Below are positions 50,001-56,681 of a stretch of DNA of 64,000 nt, piece by piece (within the stretch, counting starts at the first letter, position 1; the number at the start of each line of letters is the position of its first letter). Location: contig NZ_PPHG01000082.1 of assembly GCF_002904295.1 (NCBI RefSeq), forward strand, positions 1-64,000, in the 5' to 3' direction. The notes beneath the pieces are model-generated. The model did no database searches and had not been told where the DNA came from. It saw nothing but the letters and a program-made list of their open reading frames with translations. Both the position numbers and the translations under genes were made by a program. The DNA is from Amycolatopsis sp. CA-128772. Lineage in GTDB: Bacteria; Actinomycetota; Actinomycetes; Mycobacteriales; Pseudonocardiaceae.

Positions 50001-50224
50001 GCCGAGTGCGCCGGGCGGGTGCCGAGCAGCTTGTGCGCCAGGATTTCCGCGAGGGTGGCGCTGCCCTGCTCGCCGGGCGGCAGGATGTCATTGCACTGCC
50101 CGCCGCAGTAGTCGTCGGGTGACAGGGCCGCCTCCGCGGCCGGCGCGGTCACGGCGACCTGGGTGAGCCCGGCCACGAGGGCCCCCAGTGCCGTTACGGT
50201 CAGGGCGCGGATGCGTCGTCGCAT
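47006..50224 (-). CDS. Secreted penicillin acylase family protein with discoidin (F5/8 type C) domain
   Basis: A 1072-residue Ntn-hydrolase. A signal peptide ends APAAEA. Residues about 115-900 are the penicillin acylase (S45) fold: VTIVRDKALGVPHITGTT, GYAAAQDRLWLMDVLRHAARGQ, and the autocleavage site KHGMSNALLVSG, where Ser401 becomes the beta-subunit nucleophile, followed by GPQTGYFAPQLL. The last 140 residues form a discoidin domain (ASNAIDGNASTRWASDWSDDQAITVDLG, YEFEVYVH) that probably binds surface sugars. Substrates may be beta-lactams, N-acyl-homoserine lactones or lipopeptides. It is divergent from the FKBP gene. Confidence 0.9.
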   Translation of the reverse strand: MRRRIRALTVTALGALVAGLTQVAVTAPAAEAALSPDDYCGGQCNDILPPGEQGSATLAEILAHKLLGTRPAHSADQLGKYASLAGGYKTLTTGAISQYFNDASFGVPAGQVASTSKPRADVTIVRDKALGVPHITGTTRAGTEFGAGYAAAQDRLWLMDVLRHAARGQVTSFAGGAEANRELEQQFFANAPYTEAELQAQIDRTAAGGPRGAQGLADAQAYVDGINKYISDSYNGRYFPGEYVLTGHVDSITNAGSIDPFKLTDLVALASLIGAEFGAGGGGEVQNAIAKLAMQEKYGVVQGEKVWQSLRSEDDPEAVKTLHDGQTFPYGKTPANATGRAMPDKNSVTPQPLVFDQTGSAASATPSTVDVAAPAELAPARGMFENGVLPANMLSEKHGMSNALLVSGAKTASGHPVAVFGPQTGYFAPQLLLLQELQGPGISSRGAAFAGLSMYTLLGRGQDYSWSATTSAQDIVDTYALQLCDPNGGTPTKASNYYTYQGKCVPMETVEVKNAWKPTVADGTAAGSYTLRSYRTKYGPVQSRATVGGKPVAYAALRSSYFHEVDSLIGFQELNDPTFVKSAADFQRAAADINFTFNWFYADSKDIAYFNSGANPARQSDVDPNMPVWGDQGHDWVGWNPAGNVATYTPASQHPQSVNQDYYVSWNNAQANGYAAAGADKSAVHRVDLLDSRVKQLISSGTKVTRVNLTQAMADAALADLRAERVLPLLLQVLDKTPTTGAAADAEAKLKTWLSNGHLRKETSPGSKAYADADAIRIFDAWWPLLVQAEFKPGMGDAAYNAMTGVLGINESPSGWQNGNGQHTGQPHKGSSFQYGWWGYVSKDIRQVLGQPVAGPLAATFCGGGDATACRQALVDSLTTAAGQSANTVYPGDANCSAGDQWCADSIIHNPLGGITQDKISWQNRPTFQQVVEYAAHRGDNVANLAATKTVSATSAETGFFNAPASNAIDGNASTRWASDWSDDQAITVDLGSVQQVSRVMLNWESAYGRSYRIQLSPDAVHWTDAAVVTDGDGGQDNLAFAATPARFVKMQGVQRGTKYGYSLYEFEVYVH

Positions 50225-50365
50225 ACCGGGCTCCCCTCAGTCCAGAAGAGTGACGAAGCGCACGCTACCCAGCAGTAGCCCAAGTGTGAAGACTTTTCGC
50301 GTTTCTCCCCTCTTTGGGCGTAGTCCGATCGGCGCAGCCCTCGGCGCGTCGGTACGGTGAGGCCC

Positions 50366-50740
50366 ATGACCTTGGAAAAGCCCCTCATCGACCGCCCGGA
50401 CGGACCCCCTCCGGCCGATCTGGAAATCACCGACCTCACTGTCGGTGACGGCGCGGAGGCCACGAAAGGCAAGACCGTCACCGTGCACTACGTCGGCGTT
50501 TCCCACGCGACCGGCGAACAGTTCGACGCGTCCTGGGACCGTGGCGAGCCGCTGCGCTTCGGCCTCGGTGCCGGCCAGGTCATCTCCGGCTGGGACCAGG
50601 GTGTCGCGGGGATGAAGATCGGCGGCCGCCGCAAGCTGGTGATCCCGCCGCACCTGGCCTACGGCGACCGCGGCGCGGGCGGCGTGATCAAGCCGGGCGA
50701 GACCCTCGTCTTCGTCGTCGACCTGGTCGGCGTGAGCTGA
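50366..50740 (+). CDS. FKBP-type peptidyl-prolyl cis-trans isomerase
   Basis: A 124-residue single-domain FKBP without signal peptide, so a cytoplasmic proline isomerase and folding helper. KTVTVHYVGVSHATGEQFDASWDRGEPLRFGLGAGQVISGWDQGVAGMKIGGRRKLVIPPHLAYGDRGAGGVIKPGETLVFVVDLVGV shows the conserved active-site residues (Tyr, Phe, Asp, Val-Ile, Trp, Tyr). Start taken at the ATG at 50366 rather than the GTG at 50357. It ends with a strong terminator, so it is monocistronic. Confidence 0.95.
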   Translation: MTLEKPLIDRPDGPPPADLEITDLTVGDGAEATKGKTVTVHYVGVSHATGEQFDASWDRGEPLRFGLGAGQVISGWDQGVAGMKIGGRRKLVIPPHLAYGDRGAGGVIKPGETLVFVVDLVGVS

Positions 50741-50746
50741 CCCTCC

Positions 50747-50787
50747 GGCCGGGCGTCACCCGATGGACCACCGGGTGACGCCCGGCC
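50747..50787 (+). terminator. Strong terminator after the FKBP gene
   Basis: GGCCGGGCGTCACCCG (50747-50762) pairs perfectly with CGGGTGACGCCCGGCC (50772-50787), a 16-base stem with a 9-base loop, starting 7 bases past the FKBP stop codon. Confidence 0.75.
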
Positions 50788-50856
50788 AGGGAATTCCCCG
50801 CCCGCGGCGGCGGCCCTAACGTCGAACGTCGACCACCGACTCGACGAAGGGGAGAA

Positions 50857-51588
50857 ATGCGCCTGCGCGCCCTGCTCGCCGCTGCTGTCCTGACCATCTC
50901 CACCGCTCCCGCCGCCTGGGCCGTCGCCCACGGTTCCGACGTCCCACCGGGGCAGTACGGGTTCGTCGCGAAGCTCGCGATGACGAAGATCCCGCGTCCC
51001 GACGGCTCGACGTACAGCAGCTACTGCACGGGCGCGCTGATCGCGCCCGCCTGGGTCGTGACGACCGGCCACTGCTTCCACGACGCCCACCGCGACCGCG
51101 TCTCGGGCAAGGTCCCGTACCCGACGACGGTGACGCTGGGCCTGACCGACGAGGAAACGGAGTCGGGCATCGCCCGCAGGGCGACCGAGGTCCTCCAGGC
51201 CAAGGAGAACGACGTCGCCCTGATCCGCCTGGACTCCCCGGTGACCGCGGTGACCCCGCTGGCGGTGCACCGCGCGGCCCCGAAGGTCGGCCAGCAGCTG
51301 ACGCTGGCGGGCTGGGGCAGCCTGACGGGCAAGGACCCCAAGCCGGCGGCGCGGATGCAGCAGGGCACGGTGGCGGTGGCAAAGGTCGACCCGACCACGA
51401 TCGGCGTCCGCGGAGCGGCCCCGGAGATCACAACGAGCGCGTGCACCTACGACTCGGGAGCCCCGTACTTCACGAACACCGAACTGGTCGCCCTGGAAGC
51501 CACGGGCCCGGGCTGCCCCCACGCGGGCATCGAAACAACAAGCCGAGCTGACGTAATCGCAGACTGGATCACCACCCACACGGCCTAA
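50857..51588 (+). CDS. Secreted trypsin-like serine protease
   Basis: A 243-residue S1-family protein. The signal peptide ends AAWAVA. The triad is His72 in VTTGHCF (usually TAAHC), Asp119 in KENDVALIRLD and Ser200 in YDSGAPYF (usually GDSGGP). Disulfide Cys are present near the active-site His and Ser. The altered surrounding residues, particularly Ala in place of the second oxyanion-loop Gly, may lower or shift activity. It acts outside the cell; specificity unknown. It has its own promoter after the FKBP terminator. Confidence 0.85.
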   Translation: MRLRALLAAAVLTISTAPAAWAVAHGSDVPPGQYGFVAKLAMTKIPRPDGSTYSSYCTGALIAPAWVVTTGHCFHDAHRDRVSGKVPYPTTVTLGLTDEETESGIARRATEVLQAKENDVALIRLDSPVTAVTPLAVHRAAPKVGQQLTLAGWGSLTGKDPKPAARMQQGTVAVAKVDPTTIGVRGAAPEITTSACTYDSGAPYFTNTELVALEATGPGCPHAGIETTSRADVIADWITTHTA

Positions 51589-51589
51589 C

Positions 51590-51715
51590 TTCGCCCAGGG
51601 CGAACACGTGACCAACCCCACCCACCCGCCGCCCACCCCCCACGGCCTGCCAACCGGACCACGCTGGAAGGCGACGGAAGGCACCGTGGGGGGTCCGGGG
51701 GGCTCGGCCCCCCGG
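51590..51715 (+). terminator. Hairpins after the protease gene
   Basis: TTCGCCC (51590-51596) pairs with GGGCGAA (51598-51604) immediately after the stop. Further on CCGGGGGGC (51695-51703) pairs with GCCCCCCGG (51707-51715) around TCG. Both can act as terminators for the plus-strand protease gene. Confidence 0.45.
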
Positions 51716-51735
51716 GAGACATAGAGCCAACGGGA

Positions 51736-51769
51736 AAGGGCCCTGATCGCGCCAGCGATCAGGGCCCTT
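51736..51769 (-). terminator. Terminator of the tRNA-Leu transcript
   Basis: AAGGGCCCTGATCGC (51736-51750) pairs perfectly with GCGATCAGGGCCCTT (51755-51769) around a GCCA tetraloop. It begins 9 bases beyond the 3' end of the minus-strand tRNA-Leu and flanking A/T bases give it a partial U tract. Confidence 0.7.
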
Positions 51770-51777
51770 GAACAGCG

Positions 51778-51860
51778 TGGGCGAGGAGGGAGTTGAACCC
51801 TCACGTCCTTTCGGACACACGGACCTGAACCGTGCGCGTCTGCCATTCCGCCACTCGCCC
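51778..51860 (-). tRNA. tRNA-Leu (CAG)
   Basis: An 83-nucleotide class II tRNA. The acceptor GGGCGAG (51860-51854) pairs with CTCGCCC (51785-51779); the discriminator is A. The anticodon stem CACGG/CCGTG encloses TTCAGGT, giving anticodon CAG at 51827-51825. The long variable arm is GTCC-GAAA-GGAC and the T arm contains GGTTCAACTCC. The 3' CCA is not encoded. It decodes CUG, the most used leucine codon in such genomes. Confidence 0.95.
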
Positions 51861-51990
51861 GAGTGCTTCCTTGCGGCAGCGAGGAGAAGACTAGCAGGTC
51901 GTTTCGACTGCTTTCACCGGGGGCCGTGTAGGGGCTGGCTCACCCGGATAGGATCAGTGCGGAAGCACACGTGCAAGGAGGTTTTCCCCG

Positions 51991-53238
51991 GTGGGCCGCG
52001 CCGAACGATTCGACAGGCGACTCGAGAACCTGGTGGGGAACACTTTCGCGCGCATGTTCGGTGGCAACGTCGTCACGCAGGAAGTGGCGATCGCCCTGGA
52101 GCGGGAGAGTGAGGAGAACGTTCGTGAGCTGGCAGGCGGTCGGCAGCTCGCCCCGAATCACTACATCGTGTCCTTGGGGACGGCTGACCACGAACGCATG
52201 GCCGGTGACGAGCAGCGCGTCACCCAGGTCCTCGCCAAGGCGGTGGCGGAACACCTCGCCGCCGAGGGCCTGGACACCTATGGTGACGTCGTCGTATCAC
52301 TCGAGCGCAACGAGGCGCTGCATACTGGACAGTTCAAGACCCGTTCGTCCGTCGATCCCGACGCCCGCCCCTCAGGCGCCGGTTCACCGCGGTCGGCACG
52401 ACCCAGCAACGCAGGAGACCCAGCAATGAGCCAGCCCCCCGGCTACGGCCAATACGACCAGGGTGACCCGTACGGCCAGCAGGGCCAGTACGGCTACGGA
52501 CAGCAGGGTGGCCAGCAGCCCGGGTACGACCAGGGTTACGGCCAGCAGGGTGGATACGACCAGTACGGCCAGCCGCAGCAGGGCGGCGGCTACGACCAGT
52601 ACGGCCAGCAGCACCAGGGCGGTTACGACCAGGCCGGCTACGCCCAGCCCCAGCAGGGCGGCTACGACCAGGGCGGCTACGGCCAGCCCCAGCAGGGGGG
52701 CTACGACCAGGGCGGTTACGCCCAGCCCCAGCAGGGCGGTTACGACCAGGGCGGCTACGCCCAGCCCCAGCAGGGCGGCTACGACCAGGGCGGCTACGGC
52801 CAGCCCCAGGGCGGCGGCTACGACCAGTACGGCGGCCAGCAGCAAGGCGGCTACGACCAGTACGGCCAGCAGCAGGCGTACGGCCAGCCCGCCGGTGACC
52901 CGTACGCGCAGCAGGGCGGCGGTTACGGCCAGCCCGCGCCCGGGCGCCAGCTCGCGGCGAGCCTGCAGCTGGACGACGGCTCGAACCGCACGTACTCGCT
53001 GAAGCAGGGCGGGAACGTCGTGGGCCGCGGCCAGGACGCGGACTTCCGCCTGCCGGACACCGGTGTCTCGCGCCGCCACCTGGAGATCACCTGGGACGGC
53101 CAGAGCGCGACGCTCGCCGACATCGGCTCGACCAACGGCACGACCGTGAACGGCACGCCGGTCCAGACCTGGCAGCTCGCCGACGGCGACGTCATCCGGG
53201 TGGGTCACTCGTCCCTGGTGTTCCGTACACAGGGCTGA
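51991..53238 (+). CDS. fhaA: FhaA, DUF3662 and FHA domain protein
   Basis: A 415-residue cytoplasmic adaptor. Residues 1-120 are the DUF3662 domain (GRAERFDRRLENLVGNTFARMFGGNVVTQEVAIALERESEENV). Residues about 150-320 are a Gly/Tyr/Gln-rich low-complexity linker made of near-perfect 13-residue repeats. The C-terminal FHA domain (TYSLKQGGNVVGRGQDADFRLPDTGVSRRHLEITW, IGSTNGTTVNG) has the Arg, Ser and Asn that grip phospho-threonine. In mycobacteria FhaA binds phosphorylated MviN/CwsA partners and helps regulate peptidoglycan synthesis at the pole and septum. GTG start with AGGAGG upstream; first gene of the pstP-pknB operon. Confidence 0.93.
   Translation: MGRAERFDRRLENLVGNTFARMFGGNVVTQEVAIALERESEENVRELAGGRQLAPNHYIVSLGTADHERMAGDEQRVTQVLAKAVAEHLAAEGLDTYGDVVVSLERNEALHTGQFKTRSSVDPDARPSGAGSPRSARPSNAGDPAMSQPPGYGQYDQGDPYGQQGQYGYGQQGGQQPGYDQGYGQQGGYDQYGQPQQGGGYDQYGQQHQGGYDQAGYAQPQQGGYDQGGYGQPQQGGYDQGGYAQPQQGGYDQGGYAQPQQGGYDQGGYGQPQGGGYDQYGGQQQGGYDQYGQQQAYGQPAGDPYAQQGGGYGQPAPGRQLAASLQLDDGSNRTYSLKQGGNVVGRGQDADFRLPDTGVSRRHLEITWDGQSATLADIGSTNGTTVNGTPVQTWQLADGDVIRVGHSSLVFRTQG
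52618..52812 (+). repeat. Five 39-base tandem repeats within fhaA
   Basis: Five consecutive 39-base units (starts at 52618, 52657, 52696, 52735, 52774) encode GGYDQ-[AG]GY-[AG]-Q-P-Q-[QG] repeats. Degenerate copies flank them. Such coding repeats readily change copy number by slippage or recombination and set the length of a disordered linker. Confidence 0.85.
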
Positions 53239-53338
53239 CTCGGGACACGGAATACTGTTCCCGCAGAATTGACGTGCGGGGGGACCGCGGCGTACCCGCG
53301 TCGCGGCTGCGCGGAAGAGTCGGGAGCGGACACACCAA

Positions 53339-53800
53339 GTGCCAGAGCTGGTCGTACAACTCACCAGGGTGGGCTTCCTCGTGCTGCTCTGGCTCTTCGT
53401 GTTCGCCGCGCTCAGAGTCGTCCGTTCGGACCTCTACGCGGCGTCGGGCATGCGTGTCCAGGTGCCGACCTTCGGCCGCAAGAAAGAGAAGAAGCCGCGC
53501 AACAGCAAGTCGCCGCAGCAGCTGCTGGTGACCCACGGCGCGCTGGCCGGGACGCGCATCGCGCTGGACGGCCGGCCGATCCTGATCGGCCGGGCCGACG
53601 ACTCCACGCTGGTGCTCGACGACGACTACGCGTCGACCCGGCACGCCCGGATCGCCCAGCGCGGCGAGGACTGGTACGTGGAAGATCTGGGCTCGACGAA
53701 CGGGACCTACCTCGACCGGGCTAAGGTCACTGCACCCCTCCGGGTCCCGCTCGGAGTCCCCATCCGGATCGGCAAGACGGTGATCGAGCTTCGCCCATGA
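53339..53800 (+). CDS. fhaB: FhaB (FipA-like) FHA domain membrane protein
   Basis: A 153-residue protein with an N-terminal membrane helix (residues about 10-30, VGFLVLLWLFVFAALRVV), a basic linker (GRKKEKKPRNSK) and an FHA domain (GTRIALDGRPILIGRADDSTLVLDDDYASTRHARIAQ, LGSTNGTYLDR). In mycobacteria FhaB/FipA links kinase signalling with FtsZ and FtsQ at division. GTG start at 53339. Its ATGA stop overlaps the pstP start. Confidence 0.92.
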   Translation: MPELVVQLTRVGFLVLLWLFVFAALRVVRSDLYAASGMRVQVPTFGRKKEKKPRNSKSPQQLLVTHGALAGTRIALDGRPILIGRADDSTLVLDDDYASTRHARIAQRGEDWYVEDLGSTNGTYLDRAKVTAPLRVPLGVPIRIGKTVIELRP

Positions 53801-55194
53801 CTCTCGTCCTCCGCTACGCAGCCCGCAGCGACCGGGGCCTGGTGCGTTCGAGCAACCAGGACTCCGTGTACGCCGGCCCTCGCCTGCTCGCGCTCGCCGA
53901 CGGCATGGGTGGGCACGCGGCGGGTGAAGTCGCCAGCAAGGTCGTCATCGCCTCCCTCGCCCCGCTCGACGACGACGAGCCGGGCGACGACCTGCTCGCC
54001 CAGCTGCGCGAAGCGGTGGCGAACGGCAACGCCGCGATCGCCGAGCTGGTCTCGCAGGATCCCGACCTGGACGGCATGGGCACCACGCTCACCGCCGTCC
54101 TGTTCGCCGGCAACCGGCTGGGGCTGGTGCACGTCGGCGACTCGCGCGCGTACCTGCTGCGCGGCGGCCAGTTCGCGCAGATCACGCGCGACGACAGCTT
54201 CGTCAACGAACTGCTGGAGCAGGGCCGGATCACGCCCGAAGAGGCGGCGGTGCACCCGCAGCGGTCGCTGCTGCTGAAGGCGCTGACCGGGCACGAGGTC
54301 GAGCCGAGCCTGACCGTGCGCGAAGCCCGTTCCGGTGACCGGTACCTGATCTGCTCCGACGGCCTGTCCGGCATGGTCAGCGACGAGACGCTGGCCGAGG
54401 CCGTGCAGATCCCGGACCCGCAGCAGTGCGCGGACCGGATGATCGAGCTGGCGCTCAAGGGCGGCGGCACCGACAACGTCACGGTGATCATCGCCGACGT
54501 GGTCGACGTCGACTTCGGCGAGGACGCGCCCATCGTGGGCGGCGCCGCCGGGGACGGCAGCGACGAACGCCACCAGGGCGACTCCCCCGCGGCGCGGGCC
54601 AGGGCGCTGACCCAGCCGCCCCCGCAGCCGCGTCCCGAACTGCCGCAGCCGCAGGAAGATCCGAAGGCCCGGCGCCGGAAGCGGTTCCGCTGGCTGGCCG
54701 GGGCCCTCGTGGTCCTCGTGGTGCTCGCCGCGGCGGCCATCGCGACCCGCTACTTCGTGCTGAGTCAGTACTATGTCGGCGAGGGAGCGGACGGGGAGGT
54801 CGTGATCTACCGCGGCGTCCCCGGCAGCATTCTCGGCATCGACCTGCACGCGTACGAGCAGGGGTCCTGCCCGCCCACCCAGGTGTGCACGGACAAGCTG
54901 CGCGTCGGGCAGCTCCAGGAGGACGCCCGGCTGGCGGTGCAGAACGGCGTCAAGAAGGACAGCCTCGATGACGCCCGCAGGTACATCGATGACTTCCTGC
55001 AGCTGCGCAAGCGCCTGAACAACTGCGCGCCGGCGGGCGGTCAGCCGTCCACCACGGCGACCCCTCCGGTCACGCCGACGACGACTCCGTCGGCTCCGGC
55101 CGGCTCGACTGCCCCGTCGTCGGTGAACCAGCCAGCGGGGAGGGACTGCTCGACGCCGAGTTCGACGGCACCGACGACGGGAGGCGGTAACTGA
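53797..55194 (+). CDS. pstP: PP2C-type Ser/Thr protein phosphatase PstP
   Basis: A 465-residue membrane phosphatase that dephosphorylates PknA, PknB and their substrates. The catalytic PPM domain (1-240) has RSSNQDSVYAGPRLLALADGMGGHAAGEVAS (metal-binding Asp residues), GMGTTLTAVLF, HVGDSRAYLLR, LICSDGLSGMV and GGGTDNVTVIIAD. A Pro-rich stretch leads to one membrane helix at about 298-318 (LAGALVVLVVLAAAAIATRYF) and an outside domain of about 145 residues ending in a Thr/Pro/Ser tail. Stop and rodA start overlap. Confidence 0.95.
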   Translation: MTLVLRYAARSDRGLVRSSNQDSVYAGPRLLALADGMGGHAAGEVASKVVIASLAPLDDDEPGDDLLAQLREAVANGNAAIAELVSQDPDLDGMGTTLTAVLFAGNRLGLVHVGDSRAYLLRGGQFAQITRDDSFVNELLEQGRITPEEAAVHPQRSLLLKALTGHEVEPSLTVREARSGDRYLICSDGLSGMVSDETLAEAVQIPDPQQCADRMIELALKGGGTDNVTVIIADVVDVDFGEDAPIVGGAAGDGSDERHQGDSPAARARALTQPPPQPRPELPQPQEDPKARRRKRFRWLAGALVVLVVLAAAAIATRYFVLSQYYVGEGADGEVVIYRGVPGSILGIDLHAYEQGSCPPTQVCTDKLRVGQLQEDARLAVQNGVKKDSLDDARRYIDDFLQLRKRLNNCAPAGGQPSTTATPPVTPTTTPSAPAGSTAPSSVNQPAGRDCSTPSSTAPTTGGGN

Positions 55195-56681
55195 TGGGCC
55201 AGCCCGTCGCGCGTTCCGCCGAACCGCTCGCCGCGCAGTTCCAGACGAACCCGCCGCGCGAGGTCCCGACCCGCCGCAACACCGAGCTGGTGCTGCTGGG
55301 GTTCGCCACCTTCATCGTCACCATCGCCCTGGTCCTGGTGGAAGCGAATCAGGAGCAGGAACTCACCGCGTCGATCATCTGGCTCGGCCTCGCCTACCTC
55401 GGCGTGCTGACCGGCGCGCACCTGGCCGTCCGCAAGTGGGCGCCGTACGCCGACCCGGTGCTACTTCCCTGCGTCGCGCTGCTGAACGGCATCGGGCTGG
55501 TGATGATCCACCGGATCGACCTGGCCCTGGCCGAGCGCGCCTCCCAGCAGGGCAAGGACTACACGCCCGCCGTCACCGCGCAGGTCCTGTTCACGGTGAT
55601 CTCGCTGGTGTTCTTCGTCGTCGTGCTGATCGTGGTCAACGACCACCGCACGCTGACCCGCTACGGCTACACCGCGGGCCTGGCCGGCATCGTCGCGCTG
55701 GCGCTGCCCGCGCTGCTGCCGTCAAGCCTGTCCGAGGTCAACGGCGCCAAGGTGTGGCTGAAGCTGCCGTTCTTCTCGATCCAGCCGGGCGAGTTCGCGA
55801 AGATCCTGCTGATGATCTTCTTCGCGTCGTTCCTGGTGTCGAAGCGGGACCTGTTCATGGTGGCGGGCAAGAAGCTCGTCGGCGTCGAGCTCCCGCGCGC
55901 CCGCGACCTCGGCCCGATCCTGATCGCCGCGTTCGCCTGCATCGGCATCCTGGTGTTCGAAAAGGACCTCGGCACCTCGCTGCTGTTCTTCAGCGTCATC
56001 CTGGTCATGCTGTACGTGGCGACCGAGCGGGTCATCTGGGTCGTCCTCGGCCTCAGCTTCTTCGCGGTCGGCTGCGTGATCGCCTACAACCTCTTCGGGC
56101 ACGTCCAGCAGCGCGTAGCCAACTGGCTGGACCCGCTGGCCACCTACGACCAGGCGGGCGGCGGTTACCAGCTGGCCCAGGGCCTGTTCGGGCTCGGCAC
56201 CGGCGGCGTCGGCGGCACCGGGCTCGGCGCCGGCCGGCCGGACATGGTGCCGGAGGCCAACACCGACTTCATCACCGCGTCGATCGGCGAAGAGCTCGGC
56301 TTCATCGGGCTGGCCGCGGTGCTGATGCTGTACTTGCTGGTCGCGATGCGCGGCATGCGCAGCGCGCTGGCCGTGCGCGACACGTTCGGCAAGCTGCTGG
56401 GCGGCGGGCTCGCGTTCACCATGGTCATGCAGATCTTCGTCGTCGTCGGCGGGGTCACGAAACTCATCCCGGAGACCGGTATCACCGCCCCGTTCCTGTC
56501 CAAGGGTGGTTCGTCGCTGCTCGCGAACTACATCCTGGTCGCGCTGCTGCTCCGCATCTCCGACGCGGCCCGCAGGCCCACCTCCCGCCCGAAGCCGCAG
56601 CAGCAGCCGCAGGCGCCGATCGCGGAGGCGCACACCGTGCTCGTGCAGCGCCCGCCGGCGGACGGGGGCGCCCAGGCATGA
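55194..56681 (+). CDS. rodA: RodA/FtsW/SpoVE-type peptidoglycan glycosyltransferase
   Basis: A 495-residue polytopic SEDS protein with about ten to twelve helices that polymerises lipid II into glycan strands during elongation. Signatures are WLKLPFFSIQPGEFAKILLMIFFASF, VFEKDLGTSLLFFSVILVMLYVATER, GLGTGGVGGTGLGAGRPDMVPEANTDFITASIGEELGFIGLA and PETGITAPFLSKGGSSLLANY. The N- and C-terminal tails are cytoplasmic and Pro/Gln-rich. It works with the PbpA transpeptidase encoded next, with ATGA overlap. Confidence 0.95.
   Translation: MGQPVARSAEPLAAQFQTNPPREVPTRRNTELVLLGFATFIVTIALVLVEANQEQELTASIIWLGLAYLGVLTGAHLAVRKWAPYADPVLLPCVALLNGIGLVMIHRIDLALAERASQQGKDYTPAVTAQVLFTVISLVFFVVVLIVVNDHRTLTRYGYTAGLAGIVALALPALLPSSLSEVNGAKVWLKLPFFSIQPGEFAKILLMIFFASFLVSKRDLFMVAGKKLVGVELPRARDLGPILIAAFACIGILVFEKDLGTSLLFFSVILVMLYVATERVIWVVLGLSFFAVGCVIAYNLFGHVQQRVANWLDPLATYDQAGGGYQLAQGLFGLGTGGVGGTGLGAGRPDMVPEANTDFITASIGEELGFIGLAAVLMLYLLVAMRGMRSALAVRDTFGKLLGGGLAFTMVMQIFVVVGGVTKLIPETGITAPFLSKGGSSLLANYILVALLLRISDAARRPTSRPKPQQQPQAPIAEAHTVLVQRPPADGGAQA

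Noticed and set aside
46991..50122. 1043-codon open frame on the plus strand
   Set aside because: It is antisense to the penicillin-acylase gene; its composition is the Arg/Val/Leu-rich shadow typical of high-GC DNA and it shows no domain.
51601..51616. Second parS-like site around ACACGTGACC
   Set aside because: Too many mismatches to the ParB consensus outside the central CACGTG.
52618..52812. CRISPR array
   Set aside because: The repeats are contiguous, in frame and coding, without unique spacers; no cas genes are present. No other CRISPR-like array was seen in the window.
52384..53364. Minus-strand frame over the fhaA repeats with Leu/Val/Ala-rich product
   Set aside because: It is the complement of the Gly/Tyr/Gln repeat region; the apparent hydrophobic repeats follow from the repeat DNA.
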